DNA of 47,044 nucleotides from Thiospirillum jenense (GTDB lineage Bacteria; Pseudomonadota; Gammaproteobacteria; Chromatiales; Chromatiaceae): NCBI RefSeq assembly GCF_014145225.1, contig NZ_JABVCQ010000027.1:1-47044 (forward strand), in the 5' to 3' direction. The notes beneath the pieces were generated by a model. It was not told the DNA's origin, did no database searches, and saw only the letters and a program-made list of their open reading frames with translations. Below are positions 34,846 to 45,219 of the stretch, piece by piece. A program made the translations under genes and the position numbers. Each line of letters starts with the position of its first letter. The stretch's first letter is position 1.

Positions 34846-36372
34846 ATGAATCATGTTAATCCTGAATCGGATCAAGAACAAAATAGCCCGATTGCCGATG
34901 AAAACAAGTTAATTGCTCAACGCCGTGAAAAATTGACTCAACGGCGCACACATGGCATTGCATTTCCGAATGATTTTCGCCGTGATGCGTTGGCGAATGA
35001 ATTACTCACAACCTATGCTAATCACACCGCTGAAGCATTAGAAACACAAAACATTCAAGTCAAAATTGCGGGGCGTTTGATGAGTCGGCGTATTATGGGA
35101 AAAGCCAGTTTTTCCCATTTGCAAGATATGTCCGGGCGTATCCAGTTATTTATTCAACGTGATTTAGTGGGTGAAGAGATTTACGCCTGGTATAAAAAAG
35201 ACCTTGATATTGGCGATATTTGTGGCGCCGAAGGGCGTTTATTTCGCACCAAAACTGGCGAATTATCTATTAAAGTTGAGCAACTCCATTTATTAACCAA
35301 ATCATTACGCCCCTTGCCGGAAAAGTTTCATGGTCTTGCCGATCAAGAGAGTCGTTATCGCCAACGGTATCTCGATCTTATTATGAATGAAACAACGCGC
35401 ACCACCTTTCAGATGCGCAGCCGTATTATTAGTTTCATTCGCAGTTATTTAGATCAACTAGGCTTTCTTGAAGTCGAAACCCCGATGATGCAACCGATTC
35501 CTGGCGGTGCATTAGCGCGGCCATTCATTACGCATCATAATGCACTCAATATGCCGTTATTTTTGCGCATCGCGCCGGAGTTATACCTTAAACGCCTAGT
35601 CGTTGGCGGATTTGAACGGGTGTATGAGATTAATCGCAATTTTCGGAATGAAGGTTTATCTACACGTCATAATCCCGAATTTACGATGCTAGAGTTTTAT
35701 CAAGCGTATGCAGATTATCACGATTTAATGGATTTGACTGAAGTATTGTTGCGCAATTTGGCATTATCTATTCTCGGCACAACCACGCTATCCTATCAGG
35801 GTGAACAGTTTGATTTTAATCAACCATTCACACGGCTGACCGTGCGTGACGCATTATTAACTTTTAATTCCGATTGGTCGGCGTCAACTGTAGATCATTT
35901 TGATACCTTACGCAATTTAGCTACTCAACACGGTATTGCAATACAGCCGCATGATGAATTAGGTCATTTGCAAATCGCGTTATTTGAAAAAACCGTTGAA
36001 CCATCCCTGCGTCTGCCCACTTTTATTACTGCTTATCCCACCGTTGTTTCACCGTTAGCGCGGCGTAATGATACCGATCCAACCGTGACTGATCGCTTTG
36101 AATTATTTATTGCCGGGCGTGAAATAGCGAATGGGTTTTCGGAATTGAATGACCCGGAAGATCAAGCCGAACGTTTTGCGCATCAAGTGGCTGCAAAAGA
36201 TGCCGGCGACCATGAGGCAATGCACTTTGATGCTGATTATATTCGCGCTTTAGAGCATGGTTTACCACCGACTGCGGGTGAAGGAATTGGGATTGATCGG
36301 CTCACCATGTTATTTGCCGATGCGCCGTCTATTCGGGATGTGTTGTTATTTCCACATTTGCGCCCAGAATAA
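34846..36372 (+). CDS. lysS: lysyl-tRNA synthetase, class II
   Basis: Charges tRNA-Lys with lysine. The 508-residue product has the N-terminal OB-fold anticodon-binding domain (about 60-180), motif 2 in [20 protein letters not shown] and motif 3 in [12 protein letters not shown] at the C terminus. Length is normal. I chose the ATG at 34846; an in-frame TTG at 34816 has no support. It is divergent from rsmI. The prfB gene, a frequent partner upstream, is absent. Confidence 0.97.
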   Translation: MNHVNPESDQEQNSPIADENKLIAQRREKLTQRRTHGIAFPNDFRRDALANELLTTYANHTAEALETQNIQVKIAGRLMSRRIMGKASFSHLQDMSGRIQLFIQRDLVGEEIYAWYKKDLDIGDICGAEGRLFRTKTGELSIKVEQLHLLTKSLRPLPEKFHGLADQESRYRQRYLDLIMNETTRTTFQMRSRIISFIRSYLDQLGFLEVETPMMQPIPGGALARPFITHHNALNMPLFLRIAPELYLKRLVVGGFERVYEINRNFRNEGLSTRHNPEFTMLEFYQAYADYHDLMDLTEVLLRNLALSILGTTTLSYQGEQFDFNQPFTRLTVRDALLTFNSDWSASTVDHFDTLRNLATQHGIAIQPHDELGHLQIALFEKTVEPSLRLPTFITAYPTVVSPLARRNDTDPTVTDRFELFIAGREIANGFSELNDPEDQAERFAHQVAAKDAGDHEAMHFDADYIRALEHGLPPTAGEGIGIDRLTMLFADAPSIRDVLLFPHLRPE

Positions 36373-36395
36373 ATCATTCTATGGCAAACTAATCA

Positions 36396-36863
36396 ATGCC
36401 GTCACAGCAACTGAATACCGCTTTTGCATTGCGTTTACGGGTCTCATGGTGTTTATTATATTGCGTGAATTTTCTACACGCGACAACGGTATTAATTCTG
36501 TGGTTATCTCCGACATCATTTTTTTGGCATATCTTTTTAACCGCACTCATTATCGCCAGCGCCTGGTGGACGCTCCGTTATCAAGTGTTTTTCTATATGC
36601 CCTGGTCAATTATTAAAATCGGTTGGACAGGTCAAGATTGGCAATTAGAATTGTCAAATGGTGCAATTGTACCAGCCCAATTATTGCCAAGCACCATCAT
36701 GACAGTGCCGCTAGTATTATTGCATTTTCGCTGCGGCCGCTGGTGCAGGCGATCTTTAATCCTATGTCCTGATAGCTTGGGCAAAGATGAATTAAGACAA
36801 CTGCGATTTTGGTTACGATTTCATTCTAGTTTAAAACACGATTTAGACAAAAAGGGTAGTTAA
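36396..36863 (+). CDS. YgfX (CptA)-like membrane protein
   Basis: A 155-residue protein with two adjacent N-terminal membrane segments (about 17-36 and 42-62), followed by a soluble part with WQLELSNGAIVPAQLLPSTIMT and a C-terminal SLGKDELRQLRFWLR motif. This is the layout of the YgfX/CptA family. In E. coli YgfX sits next to SdhE and has been linked to inhibition of cell division proteins; here no sdhE gene is adjacent. It lies 23 bases after lysS and 4 bases before galE. Confidence 0.72.
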   Translation: MPSQQLNTAFALRLRVSWCLLYCVNFLHATTVLILWLSPTSFFWHIFLTALIIASAWWTLRYQVFFYMPWSIIKIGWTGQDWQLELSNGAIVPAQLLPSTIMTVPLVLLHFRCGRWCRRSLILCPDSLGKDELRQLRFWLRFHSSLKHDLDKKGS

Positions 36864-36867
36864 AACA

Positions 36868-37878
36868 GTGAATATTTTATTAACGGGTGGCGCTGGTTAT
36901 ATTGGCAGTCATATTTTAGTTGAGCTATTAAATGCCGGTCATTATGTTGTCGTTGTGGATAATTTTTGTAATAGTAAAATAGACGCATTGCACCGTGTTC
37001 AAGAAATTACAGGACAGTCATTTATCACTAAAAAACTGGATTTGCGCGACGCAACAGCAGTCGAACAGGTGTTTAAAGAGCATTACTACGACGCCGTTAT
37101 TCATTGTGCCGGACTTAAAGCGGTCGGTGAATCAACCCAAATACCTTTAACCTACTATGACAACAACTTAATTGGCACAATTTATTTGTGTAAAGCAATG
37201 GCACAAGCTGGCGTTAAAACCTTAGTCTTTAGCTCTTCAGCGACGGTGTATGGCTATCCAGCTACTGTGCCTATTGATGAAGACTTTCCGTTGGCAGCCA
37301 CTAATCCATACGGCCGCACGAAATTATTTATTGAAGAACTATTGCGCGATCTCGCTGTTGCTGATTCAAGTTGGAGAATCAGTTTATTGCGTTATTTCAA
37401 TCCAATTGGTGCCCATCCGAGTGGACGCATTGGTGAAAATCCCAATGGCATTCCAAATAATTTATTGCCATACATGACTCAAGTTGCTGTTGGTAAATTA
37501 CCAGAATTACACATATTTGGTAATGATTATCCAACGCCAGATGGCACTGGCATTCGTGATTATTTGCATGTCACGGATTTAGCGCGTGGCCATTTATGCG
37601 CAATTGAACAATTAACACAATGGGCGGGTGGCATGATGGTGCATAATCTTGGCACCGGGCGCGGCTATAGCGTATTAGAAATGGTCAATACATTTGAACA
37701 AGTAACAGGGCAAGCCGTGCCTTATCGTATAGTCGCTCGCCGTCCAGGCGATATAGCAATTTGCTATGCAAATCCCCAGCGTGCCAATCAAGAACTGGGA
37801 TGGACTGCACAAATGAACCTCGATACCATGATCGCAGATAGTTGGCGCTGGCAAGTGAATAATCCACACGGTTATTAA
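36868..37878 (+). CDS. galE: UDP-glucose 4-epimerase
   Basis: NAD-dependent epimerase that interconverts UDP-glucose and UDP-galactose, providing sugars for surface glycans. The 336-residue product has GGAGYIGSH at the start (Rossmann fold), the SSSATVYG serine block, the catalytic Y-x3-K in NPYGRTK, and the RPGDIA end block. GTG start, immediately after the YgfX-like gene, so probably co-translated with it. No other gal gene is nearby. Confidence 0.95.
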   Translation: MNILLTGGAGYIGSHILVELLNAGHYVVVVDNFCNSKIDALHRVQEITGQSFITKKLDLRDATAVEQVFKEHYYDAVIHCAGLKAVGESTQIPLTYYDNNLIGTIYLCKAMAQAGVKTLVFSSSATVYGYPATVPIDEDFPLAATNPYGRTKLFIEELLRDLAVADSSWRISLLRYFNPIGAHPSGRIGENPNGIPNNLLPYMTQVAVGKLPELHIFGNDYPTPDGTGIRDYLHVTDLARGHLCAIEQLTQWAGGMMVHNLGTGRGYSVLEMVNTFEQVTGQAVPYRIVARRPGDIAICYANPQRANQELGWTAQMNLDTMIADSWRWQVNNPHGY

Positions 37879-37969
37879 CATAAACTATGATTAGTTCAAG
37901 ACAAGTTTTTTTATTGATTAAACCCTTGTTTTCATAAATAAACAACTTTTTCACAAACTCACATTCCAC

Positions 37970-39205
37970 ATGATGGCTGATACCATGAAAAGAGAAACGG
38001 TTAACAACACGACTGTGTTACTCATGACATTTGTCATCAGCGCCCTGTTTTTAACGATGATTCAACAGTTTTTAATGGCGCTACTGTTATCCGGTTTATT
38101 CAGCGCACTTGCACGGCCGCTGTATTTACGTTTAGTGTACTGGAGTGGCGGGCGCTACCAATTAGCGTCACTATTGACACTGCTTATCATAGTTGCATTA
38201 TTGTTAATCCCAGCGGTAATTTTTGTCAGTATTGTCGTAGCGCAAGCAATTGATGTGAGCCAATCTATTACGCCCTGGATTAAAAATTTGCAAGAGCCTG
38301 GCGTATTTACTGACAAACTTAGCTATTTACCATTTTATAAAGAATTGCTGCCTTATCAAGATATTGTAATTGCTAAAGCCGGAGAAGCAGTCAGTTTAGT
38401 GAGTCAGTTTTTGATTAGTGGTTTGTCATTTGTGACCTTAGGTACTATTAACTTTGTGTTTATGGCATTTGTCACGCTGTACAGCATGTATTTTTTACAA
38501 ATTGACGGGAATAAATTAGTGATGCGTATCCTGTATTATTTACCACTTAAAAGCAGTGATGAACATCTGATGTTAGAAAAGTTTACCTCAGTAACCCGTG
38601 CCACATTAAAAGGCACATTGCTAATTGGACTATTACAGGGCGGATTGGCTGGAATTGCATTTGCGGTTGCTGGTATTAATAATGCCGTATTTTGGGGAAC
38701 CGTAATGGCAGTGTTATCTGTCATTCCGAGTGTTGGATCAGCACTTGTCTGGGTGCCAACCATCATTATTTTACTTATTCAAGGACAAATCATAACGGGC
38801 ATTTTATTAGGATTATTTTGTGGATTAGTTGTGGGTAGCCTTGATAACGTGTTGCGTCCAATTCTTGTCGGCAAAGATACCAAAATGCACGAATTAATGA
38901 TTTTTTTAGCCACCCTGGGCGGTATTTTCATGTTTGGTATTGCAGGGATTATCGTTGGTCCATTGATCGCGTCATTATTTATTGTCATTTGGGAATTATA
39001 CGGCAGCACCTTTACGCACGTCCTGCCAGCAGTGGATTGGATGCCCACACTATCAGCCTTATCAAGTGAACACTTGTCGCCTCATTCAACTGCGACTTCA
39101 TCAGGATCAAAAGAAATATCTATTGAAAAACAAATCACAAATGACAACACGCCGACGATCTTAACCAATAAAAATATACCGCCATCGCATGATGCGATTA
39201 ACTGA
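37970..39205 (+). CDS. AI-2E family (PerM-like) transporter
   Basis: Membrane protein of the AI-2E/PerM family, whose members include putative exporters and a Na+/H+ antiporter; substrate unknown here. The 411-residue product has about eight hydrophobic segments with the conserved PSVGSALVWVPTIIILLIQG and VGSLDNVLRPILVG motifs. After the last membrane segment there is a hydrophilic tail of about 55 residues (roughly 355-411) rich in Ser and Thr, longer than in many relatives. A Ser/Thr kinase gene follows 80 bases on. Confidence 0.88.
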   Translation: MMADTMKRETVNNTTVLLMTFVISALFLTMIQQFLMALLLSGLFSALARPLYLRLVYWSGGRYQLASLLTLLIIVALLLIPAVIFVSIVVAQAIDVSQSITPWIKNLQEPGVFTDKLSYLPFYKELLPYQDIVIAKAGEAVSLVSQFLISGLSFVTLGTINFVFMAFVTLYSMYFLQIDGNKLVMRILYYLPLKSSDEHLMLEKFTSVTRATLKGTLLIGLLQGGLAGIAFAVAGINNAVFWGTVMAVLSVIPSVGSALVWVPTIIILLIQGQIITGILLGLFCGLVVGSLDNVLRPILVGKDTKMHELMIFLATLGGIFMFGIAGIIVGPLIASLFIVIWELYGSTFTHVLPAVDWMPTLSALSSEHLSPHSTATSSGSKEISIEKQITNDNTPTILTNKNIPPSHDAIN

Positions 39206-39231
39206 AAAATCAGTTGTCAAATCACTATAAT
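39203..39231 (+). promoter_or_regulatory. possible promoter of the kinase gene
   Basis: A perfect TATAAT at 39226-39231 has only a poor -35 (TGAAAA at 39203-39208, 17-base spacer). The preceding AACTGA-AAAA-TCAGTT hairpin spans the transporter stop codon. The resulting leader would be about 50 bases. Confidence 0.3.
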
Positions 39232-39285
39232 ACCTGTAAGCTACTTTAATAATTAAACAACAAATCAGGTAAACACATTTAATAA

Positions 39286-40275
39286 ATGTCTATGGTAGCA
39301 CCGACACGCGACTCGCTGGATCCCGGCACCTATATTGACTGCTACCGCATTGTTCGTACAATTGGCAAAGGTGGATTTAGTTTAATTTATCTTGCCAAAG
39401 ATGACGAAACTGGCGATGAAGCGGTCATTAAAGAATTTATGCCAAAAAAAATTGGGCGACGTGATACAAATAAATGCTTACAACCCATTGATGAAAATAA
39501 CCGTCCTAATCTAATTCGTAGCCTGCGCTTATTCTTTCAAGAAGCCAAAGCAATGGCCGCGCTCCGCCATCCCAATATCGTTCAAGTGCGTGGGTTATTT
39601 CTCACTAATAATACGGGTTATTTAGTGATGCAACATGAACGCGGCCGCAATCTTGCACAATTTGTCCATGAACGCGGCGGCGGACTCAGCACCACTTTAT
39701 TATTGCGTATCTTTTTACCATTACTTGACGCTTTAATGCTTATTCATTCGCGTGGAATGCTGCATTTAGATATTAAACCCGGTAATATTCATTTACGTCA
39801 TGGGCATGATCCATTACTGCTCGACCTCGGCGCCGTGCAGGTCATGTCGTCGGGGCGCAGCCTCGGTGGTCAGGTGATTACTGCCGGCTATTCGCCACCA
39901 GAACAGTATACGGTCGGTGGCAACATCGGGCCGTGGACGGATGTTTACGCCGTTGGTGCGGCGATGCGTTCTTGTTTGGATGGCAAAACGCCGCCGCCGT
40001 CGCCAGAGCGTGTCGAAAATGACACAATGGTGCCGCTTGCCACATTATTGCGTGATCGTTATCCGCAAGTATTGCTCGAAGCCATTGATTGGACTATGGA
40101 TTTACAGCCTGAGCGCCGCCCACAGGACGCTGGAGAATTTTTAGCAATGTTACATAGTCAAGAATCCGCCTTGCCCAAAGCAGCGCTGCGCGAGTTTATG
40201 CCAACGCGGTCGGCTGGATTAGAATCAAGCACTTTAACAACAGGTTTACGCATGGATACTTCGACCATGTCTTAA
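39286..40275 (+). CDS. Hanks-type serine/threonine protein kinase
   Basis: Eukaryotic-like protein kinase of 329 residues with no membrane segment, so it is cytoplasmic. All catalytic residues are present: glycine loop GKGGFS (27-32), K49 in VIKEF, E86 in the C-helix, D162 in HLDIKPGN (an HLD variant of HRD), N167, and D180 in DLG (variant of DFG). The APE motif appears as PPE (204-206). The last 45 residues are Ser/Thr rich and may be an autophosphorylation tail. No phosphatase, FHA or PASTA partner is adjacent; neighbours are a transporter and rph. Confidence 0.9.
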   Translation: MSMVAPTRDSLDPGTYIDCYRIVRTIGKGGFSLIYLAKDDETGDEAVIKEFMPKKIGRRDTNKCLQPIDENNRPNLIRSLRLFFQEAKAMAALRHPNIVQVRGLFLTNNTGYLVMQHERGRNLAQFVHERGGGLSTTLLLRIFLPLLDALMLIHSRGMLHLDIKPGNIHLRHGHDPLLLDLGAVQVMSSGRSLGGQVITAGYSPPEQYTVGGNIGPWTDVYAVGAAMRSCLDGKTPPPSPERVENDTMVPLATLLRDRYPQVLLEAIDWTMDLQPERRPQDAGEFLAMLHSQESALPKAALREFMPTRSAGLESSTLTTGLRMDTSTMS

Positions 40276-40339
40276 TAAAAAAAGCGGTTTTATTTAAACT
40301 TTTTATTAATTTCCTACTCAGTTTCGGCAAATATCAATA

Positions 40340-41059
40340 ATGATAAACCGCCCATCTCAACGCCGTAATGATGAATTACGTCCATTACAATTTATTCGGC
40401 ATTATACCAGCCATGCTGCCGGGTCTGTATTAGTTGAATACGGCAAAACAAAAGTGTTGTGTACTGCCAGTTGCAATGAACAAGTCCCCGCTTTTTTACG
40501 CGGAAAGGGACAAGGTTGGATTACTGCTGAATACGGTTTATTACCGAGTGCGACACATCAACGCACCGAACGTGAAGCAACTCGCGGTCGCCAAACTGGC
40601 CGCACATTAGAAATACAACGGCTCATCGGTCGCGCATTACGCATGGCCGTTGATTTAAATGCATTAGGTGAACGAACGATTACATTGGATTGCGATGTGC
40701 TTCAAGCAGACGGTGGCACGCGCACTGCGGCAATTAGTGGCGCGTGGGTGGCATTGCACGACTCATTGGATTTTTTAATACAAAAAAAATTGCTGGTTCA
40801 TTCACCCTTGCGCCATCAAATCGCGGCGGTCTCAGTCGGTATTTGGCAAGAATTACCGATATTAGATTTGGATTATGCGGAAGATGCACAGGCAGCAACG
40901 GATATGAATGTGATTATGACAGCGACGGGTGATTTAATTGAAATTCAGGGTACGGCTGAACAACAACCATTTAATCGTCATGAACTCAACACACTGCTCG
41001 ATCTCGCCACCTCCGGTATTGAAATCATCCTTGCCGCACAGCGTTCGAGCCTCGCTTAA
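40340..41059 (+). CDS. rph: ribonuclease PH
   Basis: Phosphate-dependent 3'-5' exoribonuclease that trims tRNA precursors. The 239-residue product has the family features: [63 protein letters not shown] and a [15 protein letters not shown] block. Length is normal. It heads the rph-rdgB-yggS group. Confidence 0.97.
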   Translation: MINRPSQRRNDELRPLQFIRHYTSHAAGSVLVEYGKTKVLCTASCNEQVPAFLRGKGQGWITAEYGLLPSATHQRTEREATRGRQTGRTLEIQRLIGRALRMAVDLNALGERTITLDCDVLQADGGTRTAAISGAWVALHDSLDFLIQKKLLVHSPLRHQIAAVSVGIWQELPILDLDYAEDAQAATDMNVIMTATGDLIEIQGTAEQQPFNRHELNTLLDLATSGIEIILAAQRSSLA

Positions 41060-41089
41060 TCGCGTCAATTAATTAGGCACATTTGTGAC

Positions 41090-41710
41090 ATGACTACTAT
41101 TTCCCAGCAACGTATTGTATTAGCCAGTAATAATGCAGGCAAAGTGCGCGAAATTGAACAATTATTAGCACCAGCCGCATTAACAATTATTCCACAGGGC
41201 CAATTTGGCGTCACTGACATTCAAGAAACGGGATTAACTTTTGTAGAAAATGCAATTATCAAAGCGCGCCATGCTGCCGCTCAGACTGGTTTGCCGGCAA
41301 TTGCAGATGATTCAGGTTTAGAAGTCAAAGCATTATCCGGCGCTCCCGGTATCTATTCAGCGCGCTATGCTGGAATAGGTGCAAGCGATGCGGAGAATTG
41401 TGCCAAGTTATTAACTGCTTTAGCAGAACAATCAAATACAGATCGGCGAGCGCGATTTCAATGTATTATGGTTTATTTGCGTCATGCGACTGATCCAACG
41501 CCAATTATTTGTCAAGGAACCTGGTATGGTGAGATTTTATTGGCGCCACGGGGTAATAATGGTTTTGGTTATGATCCGCTCTTTTGGGTCGCCACCGAAA
41601 ATAAAAGCGCCGCTGAACTTGATGCTGACACCAAGAATGCGTTGAGTCATCGTGGCCACGCATTACAGCAATTAGTGCAATATTTAACTGGCGCAAATTA
41701 TCAATGGTAA
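41090..41710 (+). CDS. rdgB: dITP/XTP pyrophosphatase
   Basis: Removes non-canonical purine nucleotides (dITP, XTP) by cutting them to monophosphates. The 206-residue product has LASNNAGKVREIEQLL at the start, the ADDSGLEVKALSGAPGIYSARYAG block and GFGYDPLFWV, then LSHRGHAL near the end. It follows rph by 30 bases and overlaps the next gene by 7 bases. Confidence 0.96.
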   Translation: MTTISQQRIVLASNNAGKVREIEQLLAPAALTIIPQGQFGVTDIQETGLTFVENAIIKARHAAAQTGLPAIADDSGLEVKALSGAPGIYSARYAGIGASDAENCAKLLTALAEQSNTDRRARFQCIMVYLRHATDPTPIICQGTWYGEILLAPRGNNGFGYDPLFWVATENKSAAELDADTKNALSHRGHALQQLVQYLTGANYQW

Positions 41711-42426
41711 CTTTGGTTTCTACGCAGTCTGAAACACTGCTTGACGCGCAATTAGCGGCAATAAGAATGCGCATTCAAACGGCCGAAACGCAATTCGGCC
41801 GCCGCCCCGGCAGTGTGGCGTTATTAGCGGTTAGCAAGCAACAGCCAATTACACGACTGCTTGCGGCTTATACCGCCGGGCAACGGGCATTTGGTGAAAG
41901 TTATGTGAATGAAGCCTTGACGAAACAAGCCGTTTTGCGCGAGCAATTAATAGATTGGCACTTTATTGGGCGCATTCAAACAAATAAAACACGCTTAATT
42001 GCAAACCATTTCAATTGGGTGCATAGTGTGTCAGATTTTACCCACGCCCAGCGGCTGTCTCAACAACGCCCACCGGATTTACCACCATTGCACATTTGTA
42101 TTCAAGTGAATATCAGTGCTGAAGAAACTAAAAATGGATTAGCGCCGGCGGCGCTTGCAGATTTTATTAAAATTGTGCGTGAGTTACCCAGGTTATCCAT
42201 TGAAGGTTTAATGACATTACCGGCGCAGACGGATGATTTTTCAATACAACGCCGGACATTTGCGGATTTGCGAACATTGCGCGATCAATTAGCCAAACCA
42301 GAATTACCGCTGACGACGTTATCAATGGGCACATCCGATGATCTGGAAGCGGCGATTGCTGAAGGTGCAACTATTGTGCGAGTGGGAACAGCATTATTTG
42401 GCGCTCGGGCGGGAGATCATTTTTAA
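41704..42426 (+). CDS. PLP homeostasis protein (YggS family)
   Basis: Pyridoxal-phosphate binding protein (PLPBP) that keeps free vitamin B6 and some amino-acid pools in balance; no enzyme reaction is known. The 240-residue product has the PLP lysine in LLAVSKQQP, HFIGRIQTNKTR, and the phosphate-binding SMGTSDDLEAAI block. Length is normal. Start overlaps the rdgB end, indicating coupled translation. Confidence 0.94.
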   Translation: MVTLVSTQSETLLDAQLAAIRMRIQTAETQFGRRPGSVALLAVSKQQPITRLLAAYTAGQRAFGESYVNEALTKQAVLREQLIDWHFIGRIQTNKTRLIANHFNWVHSVSDFTHAQRLSQQRPPDLPPLHICIQVNISAEETKNGLAPAALADFIKIVRELPRLSIEGLMTLPAQTDDFSIQRRTFADLRTLRDQLAKPELPLTTLSMGTSDDLEAAIAEGATIVRVGTALFGARAGDHF

Positions 42427-42870
42427 AAGTGAATTGTACCAATGTGAATTGATCGTTCCTGCGTGAGAATGCAATCTTCTTTAAATAAATAATCAGTTAG
42501 ACTCTAAATAGAGTCATTCCTGATAGATAGTAATTGTTCAATCGCTGCCTAATTAAAAATTGCCATTTTGACATAACGCATTGTCGTCGTTAATTTAAAT
42601 GATAGCCTTATGTGTTTGACACAAATATCATTATGATAGCAAATAAGAGCTAGTCGTTATGTTATTAAGCGGCGTAGATTGCGCAACGTAAATGATATGT
42701 ATGAATGGTACCGCTAATTGTGATAGATTTAGGCGTCTAACGTGCACCAACATCTTCAGTTATTACAATGAGTGATGCGGTACTGCTTATCAACTGATGT
42801 GTCATTTGATATTGGCACATTAAAATATTCACGCGCTCTGCCGCGCTTTGTTTTAGGAATCAAATCGGTT
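42427..42870. other. non-coding region before prs
   Basis: A 444-base AT-rich gap. It contains a short dyad, GACTCT-AAAT-AGAGTC at 42500-42515, and a TTGACA at about 42618 without a well-spaced -10. The ispE gene and tRNA-Gln often found before prs in gammaproteobacteria are absent. I see no gene. Confidence 0.6.
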
Positions 42871-43824
42871 ATGCCCGCTAGTCACATGATGGTTTTTTCC
42901 GGCAATGCTAATACAGAGCTGTCTAATGAAATTGTCGGTCATTTGAGTATTCCATTAGGTAAAGCCATTGTCGGACAGTTTAGCGATGGCGAAGTCATGA
43001 CTGAAATTCAAGAGAATGTGCGCGGGCGTGATGTCTTTGTCGTTCAATCAACCTGCGCTCCGACTAATGATTATTTAATGGAATTATTAGTCATGATTGA
43101 CGCGCTGCGTTGGGCGTCGGCAAAACGTATTACGGCGGTCATTCCTTATTTCGGTTATGCCCGTCAAGATCGTCGTACCCGCTCGGCACGAGTGCCAATT
43201 ACGGCGCGTTTAGTGGCGAAAATGATTGGCTCAACTGGCGCGGATCGCGTATTGACAGTTGATTTACATGCCGATCAAATACAAGGCTTTTTTGATATTC
43301 CAGTAGATAATGTCTATGCTTCACCTATTCTGCTGGGTGATATTTGGCGGCAAAAATATCCTAATTTAATTGTGGTGTCGCCCGACGTCGGTGGTGTGGT
43401 GCGGGCGCGGGCATTAGCGAAACGATTAGATGATGCCGATTTGGCAATTATTGATAAACGCCGCCCGCGGCCGAATGAAGCAAAGGTAATGAATATCATT
43501 GGTGATGTGCGCGGGCGCTGTTGTGTATTAGTAGATGATTTGGTGGACACCGCCGGCACCTTATGTAAAGCGGCTGGTGCATTAAAAGCGCACGGCGCGG
43601 AAAAGGTGGTTGCTTATTGCACTCACGCGGTTTTATCAGTGCCGGCTGTGGAAAATATCATTGCTTCGCAATTAGACGAGTTGGTGGTGACTAATACCAT
43701 TCCATTACGGCCAGATGCGCAAGCCTGTCAAAAGATTCGTATATTGAGTATTGGTGAATTACTTGCCGAAACAATGCGGCGAGTGTCAAATGAAGAATCG
43801 GTCAGTTCGCTGTTTATTGATTAG
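42871..43824 (+). CDS. prs: ribose-phosphate pyrophosphokinase
   Basis: Makes PRPP from ribose-5-phosphate and ATP for nucleotide, His and Trp synthesis. The 317-residue product has [13 protein letters not shown] at the start, the [23 protein letters not shown] block, [17 protein letters not shown] and the PRPP-binding [16 protein letters not shown] chose the ATG at 42871 because the protein then matches family length; an upstream ATG at 42772 adds 33 non-conserved residues. A strong terminator follows. Confidence 0.96.
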   Translation: MPASHMMVFSGNANTELSNEIVGHLSIPLGKAIVGQFSDGEVMTEIQENVRGRDVFVVQSTCAPTNDYLMELLVMIDALRWASAKRITAVIPYFGYARQDRRTRSARVPITARLVAKMIGSTGADRVLTVDLHADQIQGFFDIPVDNVYASPILLGDIWRQKYPNLIVVSPDVGGVVRARALAKRLDDADLAIIDKRRPRPNEAKVMNIIGDVRGRCCVLVDDLVDTAGTLCKAAGALKAHGAEKVVAYCTHAVLSVPAVENIIASQLDELVVTNTIPLRPDAQACQKIRILSIGELLAETMRRVSNEESVSSLFID

Positions 43825-43911
43825 TGATCCTGTGATGTTCATTAAACAGATGTAATGGTCGTGTCATGCAATAATTCCCAATTTTGTTTGGGGTATTACT
43901 GCGGATGTCAT

Positions 43912-43946
43912 ACCGCCGATCTGGTCGCGGATCGGCGGTTTTATTT
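43912..43946 (+). terminator. intrinsic terminator between prs and rplY
   Basis: ACCGCCGATC (43912-43921) and GATCGGCGGT (43930-43939) form a perfect 10-bp stem with an 8-base loop, followed by TTTATTTATTG. The rplY ribosome site AAGGAG begins only 9 bases after this run, so any transcript coming from prs must pass the hairpin. Confidence 0.88.
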
Positions 43947-43967
43947 ATTGTAACAAGGAGTATTTTC

Positions 43968-44576
43968 ATGAGCGAAACTTTTATTATTAATGCCGAGCCG
44001 CGTAGCGATACGGGGAAGGGTGCGAGCCGCCGCCTGCGTCGTCAAGGTTGGGTGCCGGGGATTGTGTATGGCGCAAATCTACCGCCGCAAATGATTAGTG
44101 TTGAGCATAATGTGTTAGTTAAACAATTGGCGCATGAGGCGTTTTATTCCACACTAATCAATTTGTTATTGGATGGTGAAACGACGCAAGTGGTCTTAAA
44201 AGATTTACATCGCCATCCGTCTAAACCATTTATTTTGCACCTAGATTTATTGCGTGTTAATCAGGATGAAGCATTGCGGTTGACAGTGCCAATTCACTTC
44301 TTAAATGAAGAAACCTGCAAAGGTGTCAAGCTGGGTGGGCAGGTATCCCATCATATCACCGAATTAGAAATCACCTGTTTGCCGCGTGATTTGCCCGAGT
44401 TTATTGCGGTTGATATGATTGATCTTGATATGGGCGATAGTATTCATTTGGCGGATATGACTTTGCCAGCCGGGGTTGAATTGGCGCATGCGCTTGATGC
44501 GGATACGTTAATTGTTGTGGTCCATACGCCACATACCACAGGTGATGAAAGTGGTGACGAGAGTAGTGCCTCTTAA
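43968..44576 (+). CDS. rplY: 50S ribosomal protein L25 (long, CTC form)
   Basis: Binds 5S rRNA in the large subunit. The 202-residue product has the L25 N-terminal domain (SDTGKGASRRLRRQGWVPGIVYG) and the C-terminal CTC domain, so it is the long form. I chose the ATG at 43968 because AAGGAG (43955-43960) lies 7 bases upstream and the protein then starts MSETFIINAEPR; earlier starts read through the terminator. pth follows by 46 bases. Confidence 0.96.
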   Translation: MSETFIINAEPRSDTGKGASRRLRRQGWVPGIVYGANLPPQMISVEHNVLVKQLAHEAFYSTLINLLLDGETTQVVLKDLHRHPSKPFILHLDLLRVNQDEALRLTVPIHFLNEETCKGVKLGGQVSHHITELEITCLPRDLPEFIAVDMIDLDMGDSIHLADMTLPAGVELAHALDADTLIVVVHTPHTTGDESGDESSAS

Positions 44577-44622
44577 TTATTAACAAGGCGTTGTATGGAA
44601 TTGACTCACTGAGGAATGATGT

Positions 44623-45216
44623 GTGGTGAATACGGCAATTCAATTATGCGTGGGATTAGGTAATCCGGGTGCGGAATACGCAATGACGCGCCATAATGCT
44701 GGGTTTTGGTTAATTGATCGTATTGCTGCCGTCTATGGTGAGCAATTCCGTACTGAGGCACGGTTTCATGGTCAAGTGTGTCGCATTCATTGTCATGGAC
44801 AGGAGGTACGCTTATTGAAGCCCATGACGTTTGTGAATCAAAGTGGTCGGGCAGTAGCCGCAATTGCGCGTTATTTTAATATTCCGTCAGAACAGATTTT
44901 ATTGGCTTATGATGAATTAGATTTACCACCGGGGCAGGTACGATTAAAACAAGGCGGTGGACATGCGGGTCATAATGGTGTGCGTAATACATTGGCATTA
45001 TTAGATGATGGCAACTTTTGGCGCTTGCGCATTGGTATTGGTCACCCGGGTACAAAACAGCAGGTGGTGAATTATGTATTAAATGCGCCATCAAAAACGG
45101 ATACTGATTGTATTGATACGGCATTAACATTGGTGGTACAGCAGTGTCCAGAGTTATTTGCTGGGCAATTCCAGCGCGTGATGAATCGGTTGCATGTTAA
45201 ACCAGCGAGTGAATAA
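44623..45216 (+). CDS. pth: peptidyl-tRNA hydrolase
   Basis: Frees tRNA from peptidyl-tRNA lost by stalled ribosomes. The 197-residue product has CVGLGNPGAEYAMTRHNAGF (catalytic His of RHNAG), LKPMTFVNQSG and YDELDLPPGQVRLKQGGGHAGHNG. GTG start with GAGG 9 bases upstream. The ychF gene, commonly next, is replaced by an amino-acid transporter. Confidence 0.96.
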   Translation: MVNTAIQLCVGLGNPGAEYAMTRHNAGFWLIDRIAAVYGEQFRTEARFHGQVCRIHCHGQEVRLLKPMTFVNQSGRAVAAIARYFNIPSEQILLAYDELDLPPGQVRLKQGGGHAGHNGVRNTLALLDDGNFWRLRIGIGHPGTKQQVVNYVLNAPSKTDTDCIDTALTLVVQQCPELFAGQFQRVMNRLHVKPASE

Positions 45217-45219
45217 AAC

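Noticed and set aside
42610-42650. TTGACA before prs as a promoter
   Set aside because: The nearest TATGAT-like sequence is only about 10 bases away, too close for a sigma70 promoter.
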